A DNA stretch of 21,618 nucleotides from DATFMH01 sp035267045 (GTDB taxonomy: Bacteria; Bacteroidota; Rhodothermia; Balneolales; DATFMH01), in NCBI GenBank assembly GCA_035267045.1, contig DATFMH010000073.1:1-21618 (forward strand), in the 5' to 3' direction. The position numbers were made by a program, and so were the translations under genes. Shown in pieces: positions 1 through 9,186 of this stretch; position 1 is the first letter of the stretch; each line of letters starts with the position of its first letter. The notes beneath the pieces are model-generated. The model was given only the letters and a program-made list of their open reading frames with translations, did no database searches and was not told the DNA's origin.

Positions 1-1944
1 GGTAAATACAGCACCCCATCTTGTACCGGTAAAGGAACTGTTTAAAGCATAAGGTAGTATAGTTCGCGGTTTTAGCCAGTTTAAACCAGAATGAAAGCGT
101 TTGACTTTCCATGTTTTTGAGGAGTCTGTTAACCCAGAAGCCAGGCGGGGAGCATTCATTCTATGTGTAACATTGGCATGCCAGATATCCCTTGAAATAA
201 ACCTGTTTAAATAATCGGATTTGTGAATAACGGCCAGTTCATGATAATCTCCTTGTTGAACAACAAAGGCAATACTATTCCCATCTTCTGAATAAGAACC
301 TTCATAACAATTGAATAGGGTATTAGTAATCTGTGTTACTGATTCCCGCTCCATATCATATTGATAAAGATTCATAACCCCTCCATAATCAGATGTAAAG
401 AGAAGTTTGCTGCCATTTTTATTCCAGGATGGATCGAAAATAGAAGCGTGTTTAAAAGCAATATCCGGATTATTGTTCAATACTTTACTTTTATCTCCGG
501 ACTGAACAAGCCACAAAGCCTGTACTCCGTTTCTATTGGCTACTACAGCGGTCAAACCGGTGTCGACAGGATTGGGTTCAATAGCAATCAACTTATCGGG
601 TCTGACGGAGAATACGGGTTTTATATTCCCCCCTTTTTCAACTTTTATCCAACGGGTGGATTCATGATCTGTTTGCAGGGCCCATATTTTTTTCCCATTG
701 AAAACCGGACTAAAAACACGTTTTCTGTTTGTTAACCTCTTACTATCCCCGGTATTTAAATTCACTTTATAAATATCTGCTTTATAATCACTGTCAAAGA
801 ATGGGCTGGGACGGTAATTTGCATAAAGCATTTCATGCTTTTTTAAATTGATATCGTACCAATAATTTTGAACGCTAAGTGTTTCCAGAAATTTTGATAT
901 ATGATGTGTTTTTGTGTTATAAATCCAGAAACCGGGGCGTTTGTTATAAAAGGACCCATAAAAAAGGATTTTTTCTTTTCCTATCCATTTTGGGCGGTGG
1001 ACCGAGGGGCCCTTAAATGGTAATGAGATTACTGAGTAAGGATCTTTACCTAAAGATTTAATGGAATCTTCTCTTGCTTTTTCTTTTAAACGTTTATCTT
1101 TTTCAAATTTATCGTACAGATGTATAGGGAGTTTTCCTGTCTGATGCCAGACGGCTCCACCTAATCCTAAAAAAGGCCAGCGTGAATCGAAGTTTATGAT
1201 CTTTCTGGCAATGTCTTTACCGTAGTTATTCTCCAGCCAATTAACAAACTGGTAACCTCCTATATAGTGGCGATCGAAGGGCCGGTTATCACCTGCCAGT
1301 GAAAAAAGTTGCCCCAACGACCAATTTTTTGAAGACATTAAATTGGATCGAAACTGATTATCGAAAAAAGGATAATTTCCTCGTCCCCCGTATTTTGGTC
1401 GAACATGCGTTTCCCTGTAGACAGCCAATCCTTCATGAAATCCCATCAGTGCATTATAATTTACCGAGCGGGCATAATCAGGTGAAAAAGGACGGATTAT
1501 AGAAGATACTCCGGGCCAGGGCGTTACTGAAAGGTGTAAAGCGTGGGTTAATTCATGAGGAAATACATTTTCGAGCCAACCACCAGTTTGTGGATTCATT
1601 GCTTTTCCCTTCATCGTTGCAATATCCACTTCCATACGAAAAACATTGGATGTGACGAACCCATTCGCATAGTCGGTATATCCATTTAAAATGACAGGAA
1701 AATTATGTAAATGTCCCCCCGTTAATTGTTGGGTTGTTTGATACTGTGATTCCAGTATTCTGCCGGCAGCATGAGCTACGCTGTCTTCACCTGTAGAAAA
1801 GATAATCTTGAAATGTGGCGTTTTCAGTTGATACCACTTTAAGTAAGAAGGGCGGTAAAACTGAGCATACACAGAGTTAACCAGGGGACCCTGAACGAAT
1901 CCCAGGCTAATAAGAATCAATACTATTTTAAAAGTTCTTTTCAT
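1..1944 (-). CDS. Secreted gluzincin-like metallopeptidase with C-terminal WD40-like (PD40/TolB-type) propeller, partial
   Basis: The reading frame is open from the ATG at 1944 to the left edge (648 codons), so the C-terminus is missing. Residues 1-28 are a Sec signal peptide ending VYA-Q, so the mature protein is periplasmic or outer-membrane associated. The first ~250 residues resemble the peptidase MA/gluzincin fold: HELTH at residues 130-134 supplies the two zinc-binding histidines, and Glu171 in GFHEGLAVY is the likely third ligand. From about residue 250 onward come several blade-like repeats with the PD40 pattern (for example FDPSWNKNGSKLLFTSDYGG, and a later SEDGNSIAFV), as in TolB-type propellers. 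This architecture is known from Bacteroidota and relatives as a surface or periplasmic peptidase of unknown substrate. The active-site residues look intact. It stands alone, 86 bp upstream of the hemolysin III gene on the same strand. Confidence 0.85.
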   Translation of the reverse strand, partial: MKRTFKIVLILISLGFVQGPLVNSVYAQFYRPSYLKWYQLKTPHFKIIFSTGEDSVAHAAGRILESQYQTTQQLTGGHLHNFPVILNGYTDYANGFVTSNVFRMEVDIATMKGKAMNPQTGGWLENVFPHELTHALHLSVTPWPGVSSIIRPFSPDYARSVNYNALMGFHEGLAVYRETHVRPKYGGRGNYPFFDNQFRSNLMSSKNWSLGQLFSLAGDNRPFDRHYIGGYQFVNWLENNYGKDIARKIINFDSRWPFLGLGGAVWHQTGKLPIHLYDKFEKDKRLKEKAREDSIKSLGKDPYSVISLPFKGPSVHRPKWIGKEKILFYGSFYNKRPGFWIYNTKTHHISKFLETLSVQNYWYDINLKKHEMLYANYRPSPFFDSDYKADIYKVNLNTGDSKRLTNRKRVFSPVFNGKKIWALQTDHESTRWIKVEKGGNIKPVFSVRPDKLIAIEPNPVDTGLTAVVANRNGVQALWLVQSGDKSKVLNNNPDIAFKHASIFDPSWNKNGSKLLFTSDYGGVMNLYQYDMERESVTQITNTLFNCYEGSYSEDGNSIAFVVQQGDYHELAVIHKSDYLNRFISRDIWHANVTHRMNAPRLASGLTDSSKTWKVKRFHSGLNWLKPRTILPYALNSSFTGTRWGAVFT

Positions 1945-2030
1945 CCTATCTGATCATTATGATTGGAAGTCAATTTATATATACATAATGAGAGTTATAA
2001 ATAAAAAAATATAAACAGAGGATGATATTT

Positions 2031-2681
2031 TTAATGAACCGGAGGAAGATATTGGTAAATAGACCAAAAATGACAAAAGCTACCGAATAATACGAAAATG
2101 TGCCATATTTCATGAAATCCGAACACATTGGGGAATGGATTTGGTTTTTTAGTTGCGTAAATAACAGCGCCTATGGTATATGATAATCCACCTAACCCTA
2201 TCCAAATGATTCCATTCATATTTAAATCGTTTATCAGTTCGGGAAACATGACGATAGCTAACCAACCCATACCGAGATAAAAAATAGTTGAAAGCCAGCG
2301 CGGTGCATTAAACCATACAAGTTTTAAAATAATACCGGTGAAAGCTAAGACCCAAACTGTAGAAAACATACCCCATTTTAATCCGCCGTGCAAAGCAAGT
2401 AACGTGAAAGGAGTATACGTTCCGGCAATTAAAATATAAATCATCATGTGATCTAATCTTTGAAGAAGATCAATGATTTTTTGAGATACCGGTAATAAAT
2501 GATAAAGGGAGCTGGCAGTATAAAGGAGTATCAAGCTTAATCCATAAATAGAGAAAGCGATGGTCTGCACTGTATTATTGGCTTGATAGACGAGCAGAAT
2601 GAGCCCGAAAACTGATAAAAGGGCACCGGTAAGATGTGTTAACCCACTAACGGGTTCCCGGAATTTTCGAAGGAAGTCCAT
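2031..2681 (-). CDS. trhA: Hemolysin III / PAQR-family membrane homeostasis protein (TrhA type)
   Basis: A 216-residue integral membrane protein with about seven hydrophobic helices, the normal size for the bacterial hemolysin III (YqfA/TrhA) branch of the PAQR superfamily. It opens with the family signature EPVSGLTHLTGA (residues 9-20). The putative metal-site residues are present: SxxxH at Ser57-His61 (SSLYH), Asp77 in RLDH, and HxxxH at His190-His194 (HEIWHIFV). PAQR proteins in bacteria affect membrane fluidity; the name hemolysin is historical and does not show toxin activity. The start is the ATG at 2681. It reads in the same direction as metK but lies beyond the metK terminator, so it is probably transcribed alone. 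Confidence 0.93.
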   Translation of the reverse strand: MDFLRKFREPVSGLTHLTGALLSVFGLILLVYQANNTVQTIAFSIYGLSLILLYTASSLYHLLPVSQKIIDLLQRLDHMMIYILIAGTYTPFTLLALHGGLKWGMFSTVWVLAFTGIILKLVWFNAPRWLSTIFYLGMGWLAIVMFPELINDLNMNGIIWIGLGGLSYTIGAVIYATKKPNPFPNVFGFHEIWHIFVLFGSFCHFWSIYQYLPPVH

Positions 2682-3026
2682 AGACTTAATTTGTTAATTT
2701 TAAAAAAATTGTCTGCGTAGTGTAGGTAACGAAATTTATAAGGAAATGATTGTTAAGAAATTAAAATAATAAAAAATAACTACTTGTATACTGAAATTAA
2801 CCAGCTGACACTTTTTATAAATACTGTTCCTTTCTTTAAAACCGGAAAAATTTTTATAACGTCATATCCAACAAATTATGGTGGTATTGTAATAATAACC
2901 CAAAAAAGAACCAGGCCTTCCGGTTCGGAACATAAATCTGTCAGTATTTTTAATGATTATATTTGTTTCCAAATAAAAAAGGCACACTTCAAAAAGAAGT
3001 ATGCCTATAAGAAATAAAAAAACGTT
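2682..3026. other. 345-bp intergenic region between trhA and metK
   Basis: This AT-rich gap separates two minus-strand genes. It holds the metK intrinsic terminator (2975-3005), and the upstream region of trhA must lie in its left half. No RNA gene or convincing small coding sequence was recognised. The one longer plus-strand reading frame begins with TTG, has biased composition and runs through the terminator. Confidence 0.6.
2975..3005 (-). terminator. Intrinsic terminator of metK
   Basis: Read on the minus strand, 21 nt after the metK stop, there is GGCATACTTC, a TTTTT loop, GAAGTGTGCC, then six T residues. The 10-bp stem contains one G-U pair. The position just after metK and the uninterrupted T-tract make this a textbook rho-independent terminator. 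On the plus strand no T-tract follows, so it should act in one direction only. Confidence 0.9.
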
Positions 3027-4193
3027 TTATTTACCGGCAGTAACTTTAAATGCCTCTTTTAAGATATCGACATAATTAAGTTCTTCCCATGGAAATTCAT
3101 CTCTTCCAAAATGTCCATAAGCAGCTGTTTTTTGATATATAGGACGTTTTAAGTCGAAACGCTTGATGATCCCGGAAGGTGTACAGTCAAAGAGATCCAG
3201 CACTGTATTTTCAAGCTCTTCCTCATCTACTTTACCGGTTCCATAAGTATTAATATTGATGGAAATAGGTTCGGCAATACCGATAGCATAAGCTAATTGA
3301 ACAAGACATTCATCGGCTAAGCCGGCGGCCACAAGATTTTTTGCGATATGACGGGATGCATAAGCAGCACTACGGTCTACTTTTGAAGGATCTTTTCCTG
3401 AAAAAGCACCACCACCATGACCTCCTCTTCCACCGTAGGTATCTACAATAATTTTTCGACCTGTTAAGCCGGTGTCTCCGTGAGGACCGCCAATAACAAA
3501 GTTACCGGTCGGATTAACGTGTAATATTGTTTTAGTATCCAGAAGATCGGATGGGATCACTTCCGGAATCAGGTATTTTTTAATATCAGCTTTGATCTGG
3601 TTTTGAGATACATTCTCATCATGTTGTGTAGATACAACGATTGTATGGACACGTTTGGGAATATTATTATCATCGTATTCAATGGTTACCTGGCTTTTAC
3701 TATCGGGGCCCAGGTATGGCATAAGAGGTGTTTCTTTACGAATATGAGCCAGATAGCGAACTAAATCGTGAGCAAATTGAATACTCATGGGCATATAGGT
3801 ATCTGTCTCGTTGATGGCATAACCGAACATCATTCCCTGGTCTCCTGCACCCTGAGGTTTTCCGTCATTTTCATCAACTCCCATCGCAATATCCTGGCTT
3901 TGTTGATGAATACTGACCAGGACACCACAAGAATCTGCATCAAATCGGTAGGTTGGTTTCGTATAACCTATATCACGAATAACTTCGCGGACTTTTTCCT
4001 GAACGTCTACATAAGCGTCCGTGGTTACCTCTCCTGAAACAACGGTAAGCCCTGTTGTCACCATCGTTTCCACTGCCACACGTGAATTGGGATCTCCTTC
4101 CAGCATGGTATCCAGAATAGCATCCGATATTTGATCGGCTACTTTATCAGGATGGCCTTCGGAAACAGATTCAGATGTAAATAATTTTCTCAT
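3027..4193 (-). CDS. metK: S-adenosylmethionine synthase
   Basis: A 388-residue methionine adenosyltransferase, which makes S-adenosylmethionine from ATP and methionine in the cytoplasm; the enzyme is normally a tetramer. The family motifs are intact: GHPDK at residues 13-17 with His14 and Asp16 at the active site, GAGDQG at 115-120 (ATP binding), and the glycine-rich loop GGGAFSGKDPSKVDRSA at 260-276. The length matches the bacterial family. The ATG at 4193 is preceded by AGGAG about 12 nt upstream, one of few Shine-Dalgarno-like sequences in the window. A strong terminator follows the gene. No SAM riboswitch was recognised in the 145 bp upstream. Confidence 0.98.
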   Translation of the reverse strand: MRKLFTSESVSEGHPDKVADQISDAILDTMLEGDPNSRVAVETMVTTGLTVVSGEVTTDAYVDVQEKVREVIRDIGYTKPTYRFDADSCGVLVSIHQQSQDIAMGVDENDGKPQGAGDQGMMFGYAINETDTYMPMSIQFAHDLVRYLAHIRKETPLMPYLGPDSKSQVTIEYDDNNIPKRVHTIVVSTQHDENVSQNQIKADIKKYLIPEVIPSDLLDTKTILHVNPTGNFVIGGPHGDTGLTGRKIIVDTYGGRGGHGGGAFSGKDPSKVDRSAAYASRHIAKNLVAAGLADECLVQLAYAIGIAEPISININTYGTGKVDEEELENTVLDLFDCTPSGIIKRFDLKRPIYQKTAAYGHFGRDEFPWEELNYVDILKEAFKVTAGK

Positions 4194-4338
4194 CGAACCA
4201 AATTTCTCCTATTATTTTTGATGCAAATGTTAGATAAAAGTTGATATAAAAGTACGAAAAATTAATGAATTTTCCGTTAAGGTTTTCTTGATCGATTAAT
4301 TATAAAAAGTAAATATGATAATACATTCTAAATATTAA

Positions 4339-5355
4339 TCAATTATTAAATAAGTCATCTTCTGATTGATTGGGTTGAATACCCAGATATTTATAAGCTT
4401 TTAATGTTATAACGCGGCCCTTCGGCGTTCGTTGCATAAAACCTTCCTGGATTAAAAAAGGTTCATAAACTTCTTCAATCGTTCCCTTGTCCTCACCTAC
4501 AGCCACAGCTAAAGTGCCGAGTCCAACCGGACCGCCACGGTAATTTTCTATGATGGAAGTTAAAATGCGGATATCCATCTCATCCAGTCCTTTTTGATCA
4601 ACATCGAGGGCATTTAAGGCTTTATCGGCAATTTCTTTATCAATGATATCTTTTCCATCAACCTGTGCAAAATCACGTGTTCTGCGCAACAACCGGTTAA
4701 CGATACGAGGTGTTCCCCGGCTTCTCCGTGCTACTTCGTAAGCTCCTTCATCGCTTATCCCAATTCCGAGAATACCGGAAGTCCGGTTGGCTATATGTTG
4801 CAATACTTCTGTATCGTAATAATCAAGTCTGAAATTAATTCCGAAACGGGCACGTAACGGAGCTGTGAGTAATCCTTTGCGTGTTGTGGCTCCCACAAGA
4901 GTAAAATGCTTGAGATCAATCTGGACGCTTCTGGCATTTGGTCCGGAGTCGATAACAATATCCAGTTTGTAATCTTCCATTGCCGAATACAGATATTCTT
5001 CGACAACCGGATTTAGGCGATGAATTTCATCGATAAATAAGACATCTCCCTCATCAAGATTAGTAAGAAGTCCGGCCAGGTCGCCGGGTTTCTCTAAAAC
5101 CGGGCCAGTTGTTGATTTTATCTGAGCACCCATTTCATTGGCTATGATATAGGCCAAAGTTGTTTTGCCTAGTCCCGGAGGTCCTGAAAGCAAAACATGG
5201 TCCAGCGCTTCGCTGCGGTTTTTTGCAGCCCGTATGAACACATCAAGATTCTCGATGATCTTCCGTTGTCCGATAAATTCCCCGATGGATCCAGGCCTTA
5301 TGGACTGTTCGAAGTCATCATCTTTGTTATAAGCGTTAAGTACCGGATTGGACAA
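4339..5355 (-). CDS. ruvB: Holliday junction branch migration ATPase RuvB
   Basis: A 338-residue AAA+ motor that, with RuvA, drives branch migration of Holliday junctions during recombinational repair. Visible motifs: IRPGSIGEFIGQ (19-30), Walker A GPPGLGKTT (58-66), Walker B VLFIDEIH (105-112), sensor 1 GATTRKG (155-161), Arg170 in APLRARFG as the likely arginine finger, and RGTPRIVNRLLRR as sensor 2. The C-terminal winged-helix region is complete (GGPVGLGTLAVAVGED onward). The start is unusual: the frame has a TAA stop five codons before TTG 5355, and no ATG or GTG occurs before the conserved core, so TTG is the best start. It is divergent from ppk. Confidence 0.97.
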   Translation of the reverse strand: MSNPVLNAYNKDDDFEQSIRPGSIGEFIGQRKIIENLDVFIRAAKNRSEALDHVLLSGPPGLGKTTLAYIIANEMGAQIKSTTGPVLEKPGDLAGLLTNLDEGDVLFIDEIHRLNPVVEEYLYSAMEDYKLDIVIDSGPNARSVQIDLKHFTLVGATTRKGLLTAPLRARFGINFRLDYYDTEVLQHIANRTSGILGIGISDEGAYEVARRSRGTPRIVNRLLRRTRDFAQVDGKDIIDKEIADKALNALDVDQKGLDEMDIRILTSIIENYRGGPVGLGTLAVAVGEDKGTIEEVYEPFLIQEGFMQRTPKGRVITLKAYKYLGIQPNQSEDDLFNN

Positions 5356-5377
5356 AGTAATAATGTCTTAATAGTAA

Positions 5378-5400
5378 GTGTTTATATTTATATAAAGCAC
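5378..5400. promoter_or_regulatory. Palindromic AT-rich sequence in the ruvB-ppk divergent promoter region
   Basis: The 114 bp between the divergent ruvB and ppk starts contain gtgtttatat-tt-atataaagcac, a near-perfect dyad with one extra G in the right arm. It could be a shared operator, or simply a low-complexity chance palindrome in AT-rich DNA. No regulator is identified nearby. Confidence 0.25.
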
Positions 5401-5469
5401 AATTAAATCTGTACGTTAAGTTAACAACAAATAATAAAAAAACAGATTATAGAGAAGAATAAAATAAAA

Positions 5470-7710
5470 ATGGACAAGTCCTCATTTTCACCTGATAATA
5501 TTAAAAGCGATATCCCTAACAAAGATTCAAATGTTAAAAGTGATAATAATGAAGAAGCTAAAAGAAAGCATTTTCATTACACTATTGGGATGTATTCATT
5601 ACCATCCGAATTACAACTGTTCGGAAGTGATTATTTTTTTAATTATCAGTTGAGCTGGCTGAAATTTAACTGGCGGGTATTATATGAGGCGAAAGATCTT
5701 CAAAATCCTCTACTTGAAAGACTAAAATTTATTGGTATTGTTGCGGGTAACCTTGACGAATTTTTTCAAAAACGGGTGGGTGGATTAAAACGGCAAATAG
5801 AAGCCGGCATAGAAACGCCTCCTGTTGATGGAATGAGTCCGGAAGATCAATTAAAAGCAATTCGCAAAGATGTTACCAGGATGGTTGATAATTATCGTGA
5901 TTGTTTTCAGAACAGTATTATTCCAGCGTTGAGTAAGGAGGGTATTCATTTCAACAGATATACGCAGCTTACTGCCAATCAGAGAAAAATAATTGAAGAA
6001 TATTTCACCCGGCAGCTATATCCAATCCTTACTCCCCTGGCTGTAGATAAATCGCACCCATTTCCTTTGATATCAAATAAAAGCCGATCATTTGCCGTTG
6101 AACTTCGCCAGCCCAAAACAGGAGAGATATTGTTTGCGCGGGTTAAAGTGCCATCGAACCGCCCACGCTGGCTGATCGTTGAGAAAGAAAATCATGAAAT
6201 CACTTATGTATCAATAGATGAGGTTATTAAGGCACATATACATCAATTATTTCCCGGGATGGAAGTGTTGTCAGCGAATGTTTTCAGGGTTACGAGAAAT
6301 GCTGATGTCGAAAGGAACGAAGAAGAAGCGGATGATTTATTGGAATTGATTACAGAAGAGTTACGGGAGCGCCGTTTTGCCGAAATTGTTCGATTGGAAA
6401 TTGATCAAAGCATGCCCGGGCATATTAAAGAATTTTTAATAGAGAAAATGGAAATAAGCTGGGGCGATGTATTCGAAATGGACGGACCAATTGGTTTGGC
6501 TGATTGTATCAGGATGTCAGACTTAACCGGCTTTGAACGGTTGAAATATGATAAATGGGTCCCGACTTTACACCCTGTTTTTCATCATGAGCTGGATGAA
6601 GAAGCACCGGATATTTTCAGTATTATTCGTAATGGTGATTTTATTGTACATCATCCCTACCATAGTTTTGCTACGTCAGTCCAACGGTTTGTTGAAGAGG
6701 CCGCAGATGATCCAAAAGTTCTGGCCATCAAACAAACGTTATATAGAACGTCAAGTGATTCTCCCTTGATGCTTGCCTTGATGAAAGCCGCACAGCAAGG
6801 CAAACAAGTGGCAATGCTTGTTGAGTTAAAAGCCAGATTTGATGAAGAACGCAATATCGAGTGGGGACAAAAATTGGAAAAGGCCGGTGTCCATGTTGCT
6901 TATGGATTACCCGGTTTAAAAATCCATTCTAAGTTAACGATTGTCGTGAGAGAGGAAGAAGACGGAAACATTAAAAGTTATGTGCACTTAAGCACCGGTA
7001 ATTATCATCCTAAGACAGCACAGTTATATGAAGATCTCGGGCTGTTTACATGTGATCCCGAAATAGCATCAGACGTAATAGATTTATTCAATTTCCTGAC
7101 GGGTTATGCCCCCGAGCAGAATTATAAGAAACTTATTGTTGCCCCAAATTATATGCGGGAAAAAATGACGAAACTGATTGAATACGAAATAAAAGAATGT
7201 AACAACGATCGTCCCGGACGAATTATAGCAAAAATGAATAGTCTTGAAGATCCATTAATTATCCAAAAATTATATGAGGCATCGAAGGCGGGTGTTCAAA
7301 TTGATATAATTGTACGAGGGGTATGCCGGTTGATACCTCAAAAAAAGGGGTTGAGTGAGAATATCCGAATTCATTCAATTATTGGGAGGTTTCTGGAACA
7401 TTCGAGAATTTATTATTTCCTGCATGGGAACAAAGATCTTCATTTTATCGGATCGGCTGACTGGATGCACCGGAATCTTGATGCACGTGTGGAATCGTTA
7501 GTTCCCATTGAACAAGAGCAACTGAAAAAATATTTACAATTTATTCTGAATATTTATCTGAATGATAACGGTCAACGGTGGGTTTTGGAGTCTGACGGTT
7601 CATACACTAAGATTGAAAGGAAAGGTGATGAATCGTTTATACAGGCTCATGATGTGCTTATGAAACATACATCTAAAACGCTTGAGCCGATACCTAAAAC
7701 AATTCAGTAG
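5470..7710 (+). CDS. ppk1: Polyphosphate kinase 1
   Basis: A 746-residue PPK1, which reversibly polymerises the gamma-phosphate of ATP into inorganic polyphosphate. After a ~50-residue polar extension rich in Asp, Asn, Ser and Lys comes the N domain (QLSWLKFNWRVLYEA, then NLDEFFQKRVGGL near 94-106). The C-terminal catalytic domains of the phospholipase-D-like fold hold His486 in GLKIHSKL, equivalent to the autophosphorylated histidine of E. coli PPK. His644 in RFLEHSR is the second essential histidine, and GSADWMHRNLDARVE follows. All key residues are present. Usual PPK1 length is near 690-710. A start at the internal ATG at 5590 (Met41) would give 706 residues and remove most of the extension, but the ATG at 5470 follows a purine-rich AGAGAAG. 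Confidence 0.97.
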   Translation: MDKSSFSPDNIKSDIPNKDSNVKSDNNEEAKRKHFHYTIGMYSLPSELQLFGSDYFFNYQLSWLKFNWRVLYEAKDLQNPLLERLKFIGIVAGNLDEFFQKRVGGLKRQIEAGIETPPVDGMSPEDQLKAIRKDVTRMVDNYRDCFQNSIIPALSKEGIHFNRYTQLTANQRKIIEEYFTRQLYPILTPLAVDKSHPFPLISNKSRSFAVELRQPKTGEILFARVKVPSNRPRWLIVEKENHEITYVSIDEVIKAHIHQLFPGMEVLSANVFRVTRNADVERNEEEADDLLELITEELRERRFAEIVRLEIDQSMPGHIKEFLIEKMEISWGDVFEMDGPIGLADCIRMSDLTGFERLKYDKWVPTLHPVFHHELDEEAPDIFSIIRNGDFIVHHPYHSFATSVQRFVEEAADDPKVLAIKQTLYRTSSDSPLMLALMKAAQQGKQVAMLVELKARFDEERNIEWGQKLEKAGVHVAYGLPGLKIHSKLTIVVREEEDGNIKSYVHLSTGNYHPKTAQLYEDLGLFTCDPEIASDVIDLFNFLTGYAPEQNYKKLIVAPNYMREKMTKLIEYEIKECNNDRPGRIIAKMNSLEDPLIIQKLYEASKAGVQIDIIVRGVCRLIPQKKGLSENIRIHSIIGRFLEHSRIYYFLHGNKDLHFIGSADWMHRNLDARVESLVPIEQEQLKKYLQFILNIYLNDNGQRWVLESDGSYTKIERKGDESFIQAHDVLMKHTSKTLEPIPKTIQ

Positions 7711-7780
7711 CTATAATAATAAGACAGTAAAGGCTGTGACTTCATTACGTAAAATGATCCTGGTGAACCGGTTTGATACA

Positions 7781-8554
7781 TTATTCTTTAAAAGTGATGT
7801 CCAGTTTCTGGTCTAACTTTTTAAGAAGATCTTCTGATCTTTTTCGGTAAATACCCTTCATATCAAAAACTTTTTTCACCGCTTTTTGAGCTTCTTTAAA
7901 CTCCTTGACTTGTATAAAAGCATTACCCAGATACCAGTAGGCTTTTTCTTTTATGATGTTATTTTGATTAGTGGAGACAATAACGGAATTAAAATTATTT
8001 ATTGCTTTATGATATGCATCAGAATTGTAATGAATGATACCCATATTAAGGTAAGCTTTCGATATGGTTAGTCCCGTATCATATTTTTGTATAAGCTTTT
8101 TATATGTCAAGAGCGCTTCATCATTCTTTCCATTAAGAGATTCCTGATATCCCCTATTTAACATTTTATCAATTTCACTCAACTTATGATCGGCTGAGCG
8201 GTAACTATTTACAGACTCAAATTCAGAATTGCTGATTTTGGGTATAGCTTTTATTGTTGTGTTGCGATGATGTAACGTCAGGAACCCAACTATACCAATT
8301 ACTATCAAAACAGAAGCCGCAACCAATATCTGGCGATTATACTTTTTCCAGAAGGAGGGTTTCTTTTTTGAGGTAACCAGATGACTAACCTTAGCTTTAG
8401 ATTCTATGATAGCCTTAACATTTGTAAGAGTATCCAAGTAAGATAAGTATTCAGGCTTCTTTAATAATTCTACCCAAAGCTCATCCACTTCCGCTGAAGA
8501 TAACTTACCCTTAACGTAAGCATCCAGTTTTTTTATTAATTCTTTTTCTTGCAT
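7781..8554 (-). CDS. One-pass membrane protein with anti-sigma-like N-terminus and periplasmic TPR domain
   Basis: A 257-residue protein in three parts. Residues 1-55 are a charged helical cytoplasmic segment (KKLDAYVKGKLSSAEVDELW, then LLKKPEYLSYLDTL). It has the length and composition of the N-terminal region of Bacteroidota anti-sigma factors but lacks the His-Cys-Cys zinc motif. After a basic stretch (KKKPSFWKKYNRQ), residues 76-94 form one transmembrane helix. Residues ~130-235 hold about three tetratricopeptide repeats (GYQESLNGKNDEALLTYKKL; AYLNMGIIHYNSDAYHKAIN; AYWYLGNAFIQVKEFKEAQK). The topology puts the TPRs in the periplasm. The gene lies 86 bp downstream of an ECF sigma gene on the same strand, so it is probably co-transcribed and is the candidate regulator of that sigma factor. 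The anti-sigma role is inferred from layout and context, not from a recognised domain. Confidence 0.75.
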   Translation of the reverse strand: MQEKELIKKLDAYVKGKLSSAEVDELWVELLKKPEYLSYLDTLTNVKAIIESKAKVSHLVTSKKKPSFWKKYNRQILVAASVLIVIGIVGFLTLHHRNTTIKAIPKISNSEFESVNSYRSADHKLSEIDKMLNRGYQESLNGKNDEALLTYKKLIQKYDTGLTISKAYLNMGIIHYNSDAYHKAINNFNSVIVSTNQNNIIKEKAYWYLGNAFIQVKEFKEAQKAVKKVFDMKGIYRKRSEDLLKKLDQKLDITFKE

Positions 8555-8640
8555 TTAAATAATTTCTGTAAAAAATTTTTGGGGATTATTTCTTCTAATT
8601 ATTAATAAGACACATTAAACCTGTATTCCTTACAAATTTT

Positions 8641-9186
8641 TTATTTGTGACTATTTTTTTCATAACATTTATTCAGGATTTTAATGATCCTGTGCTTACG
8701 CGTCCAGGCATTAGATAATGATATATCAAAATGACGTGCTACGCTTGAGGCATCGATATCCGGATTTTCGAACCAGTAATTGATAAAATCACGATGATTG
8801 GGATCTAACTGTTCCAGGCAGTGTGACAGAATCCTTTGTTTTTCCTCATCTAATAATTCATCCAGTTGTTTTGGCGGATCAATCGCATAGTCCTTATTAT
8901 TATCTTCTATGGAAATATTGGTATAGGTATTCATCCGCAGATAAATATTTTTACAGGATCGTATCAGATAATAATAAAGCTTTGAAGGATTCCGGATTTT
9001 ATCTTCCCGTATTTTTTCAGTGGTATGAAGTAGCGCCTGTTGAATACAATCTTTGGCATCTTCGGAATCAGCATGCATATTAACCCGTAAGTATGACATG
9101 AGTACCGGGAACAGCTTAGTAACCGAATCGTTTATTGCCTGCTGATCATCTGATTTTATAGCCTCATAAAGTTCACTAAAATCCAT
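8641..9186 (-). CDS. ECF-type RNA polymerase sigma factor
   Basis: A 181-residue protein with the two-domain layout of extracytoplasmic function sigma factors. Region 2 spans about residues 20-88 (HADSEDAKDCIQQALLHT, then SKLYYYLIRSCKNIYLRM). Region 4 spans ~115-172, where ILSHCLEQLDPNHRDFINYW is followed by a helix-turn-helix (DASSVARHFDISLSNAWTRK). No region 1.1 or 3 is visible, as expected for this group. The size fits. It is the first gene of the pair with the TPR membrane protein, and it is divergent from scpA across a long gap. Its targets are unknown; ECF factors often activate their own promoter. The exact ECF subgroup cannot be named by eye. Confidence 0.88.
   Translation of the reverse strand: MDFSELYEAIKSDDQQAINDSVTKLFPVLMSYLRVNMHADSEDAKDCIQQALLHTTEKIREDKIRNPSKLYYYLIRSCKNIYLRMNTYTNISIEDNNKDYAIDPPKQLDELLDEEKQRILSHCLEQLDPNHRDFINYWFENPDIDASSVARHFDISLSNAWTRKHRIIKILNKCYEKNSHK

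Noticed and set aside
361..735. 124-codon plus-strand reading frame
   Set aside because: It lies wholly inside the metallopeptidase/propeller gene on the opposite strand and has no family signature.
2784..3017. 77-codon plus-strand reading frame
   Set aside because: It starts with TTG, is lysine-rich with no recognisable domain, and runs through the metK terminator hairpin; chance frame in AT-rich DNA.
4194..4338. Possible SAM riboswitch upstream of metK
   Set aside because: No conserved SAM riboswitch stems or junctions could be found; only AT-rich sequence and an AGGAG before the ATG.
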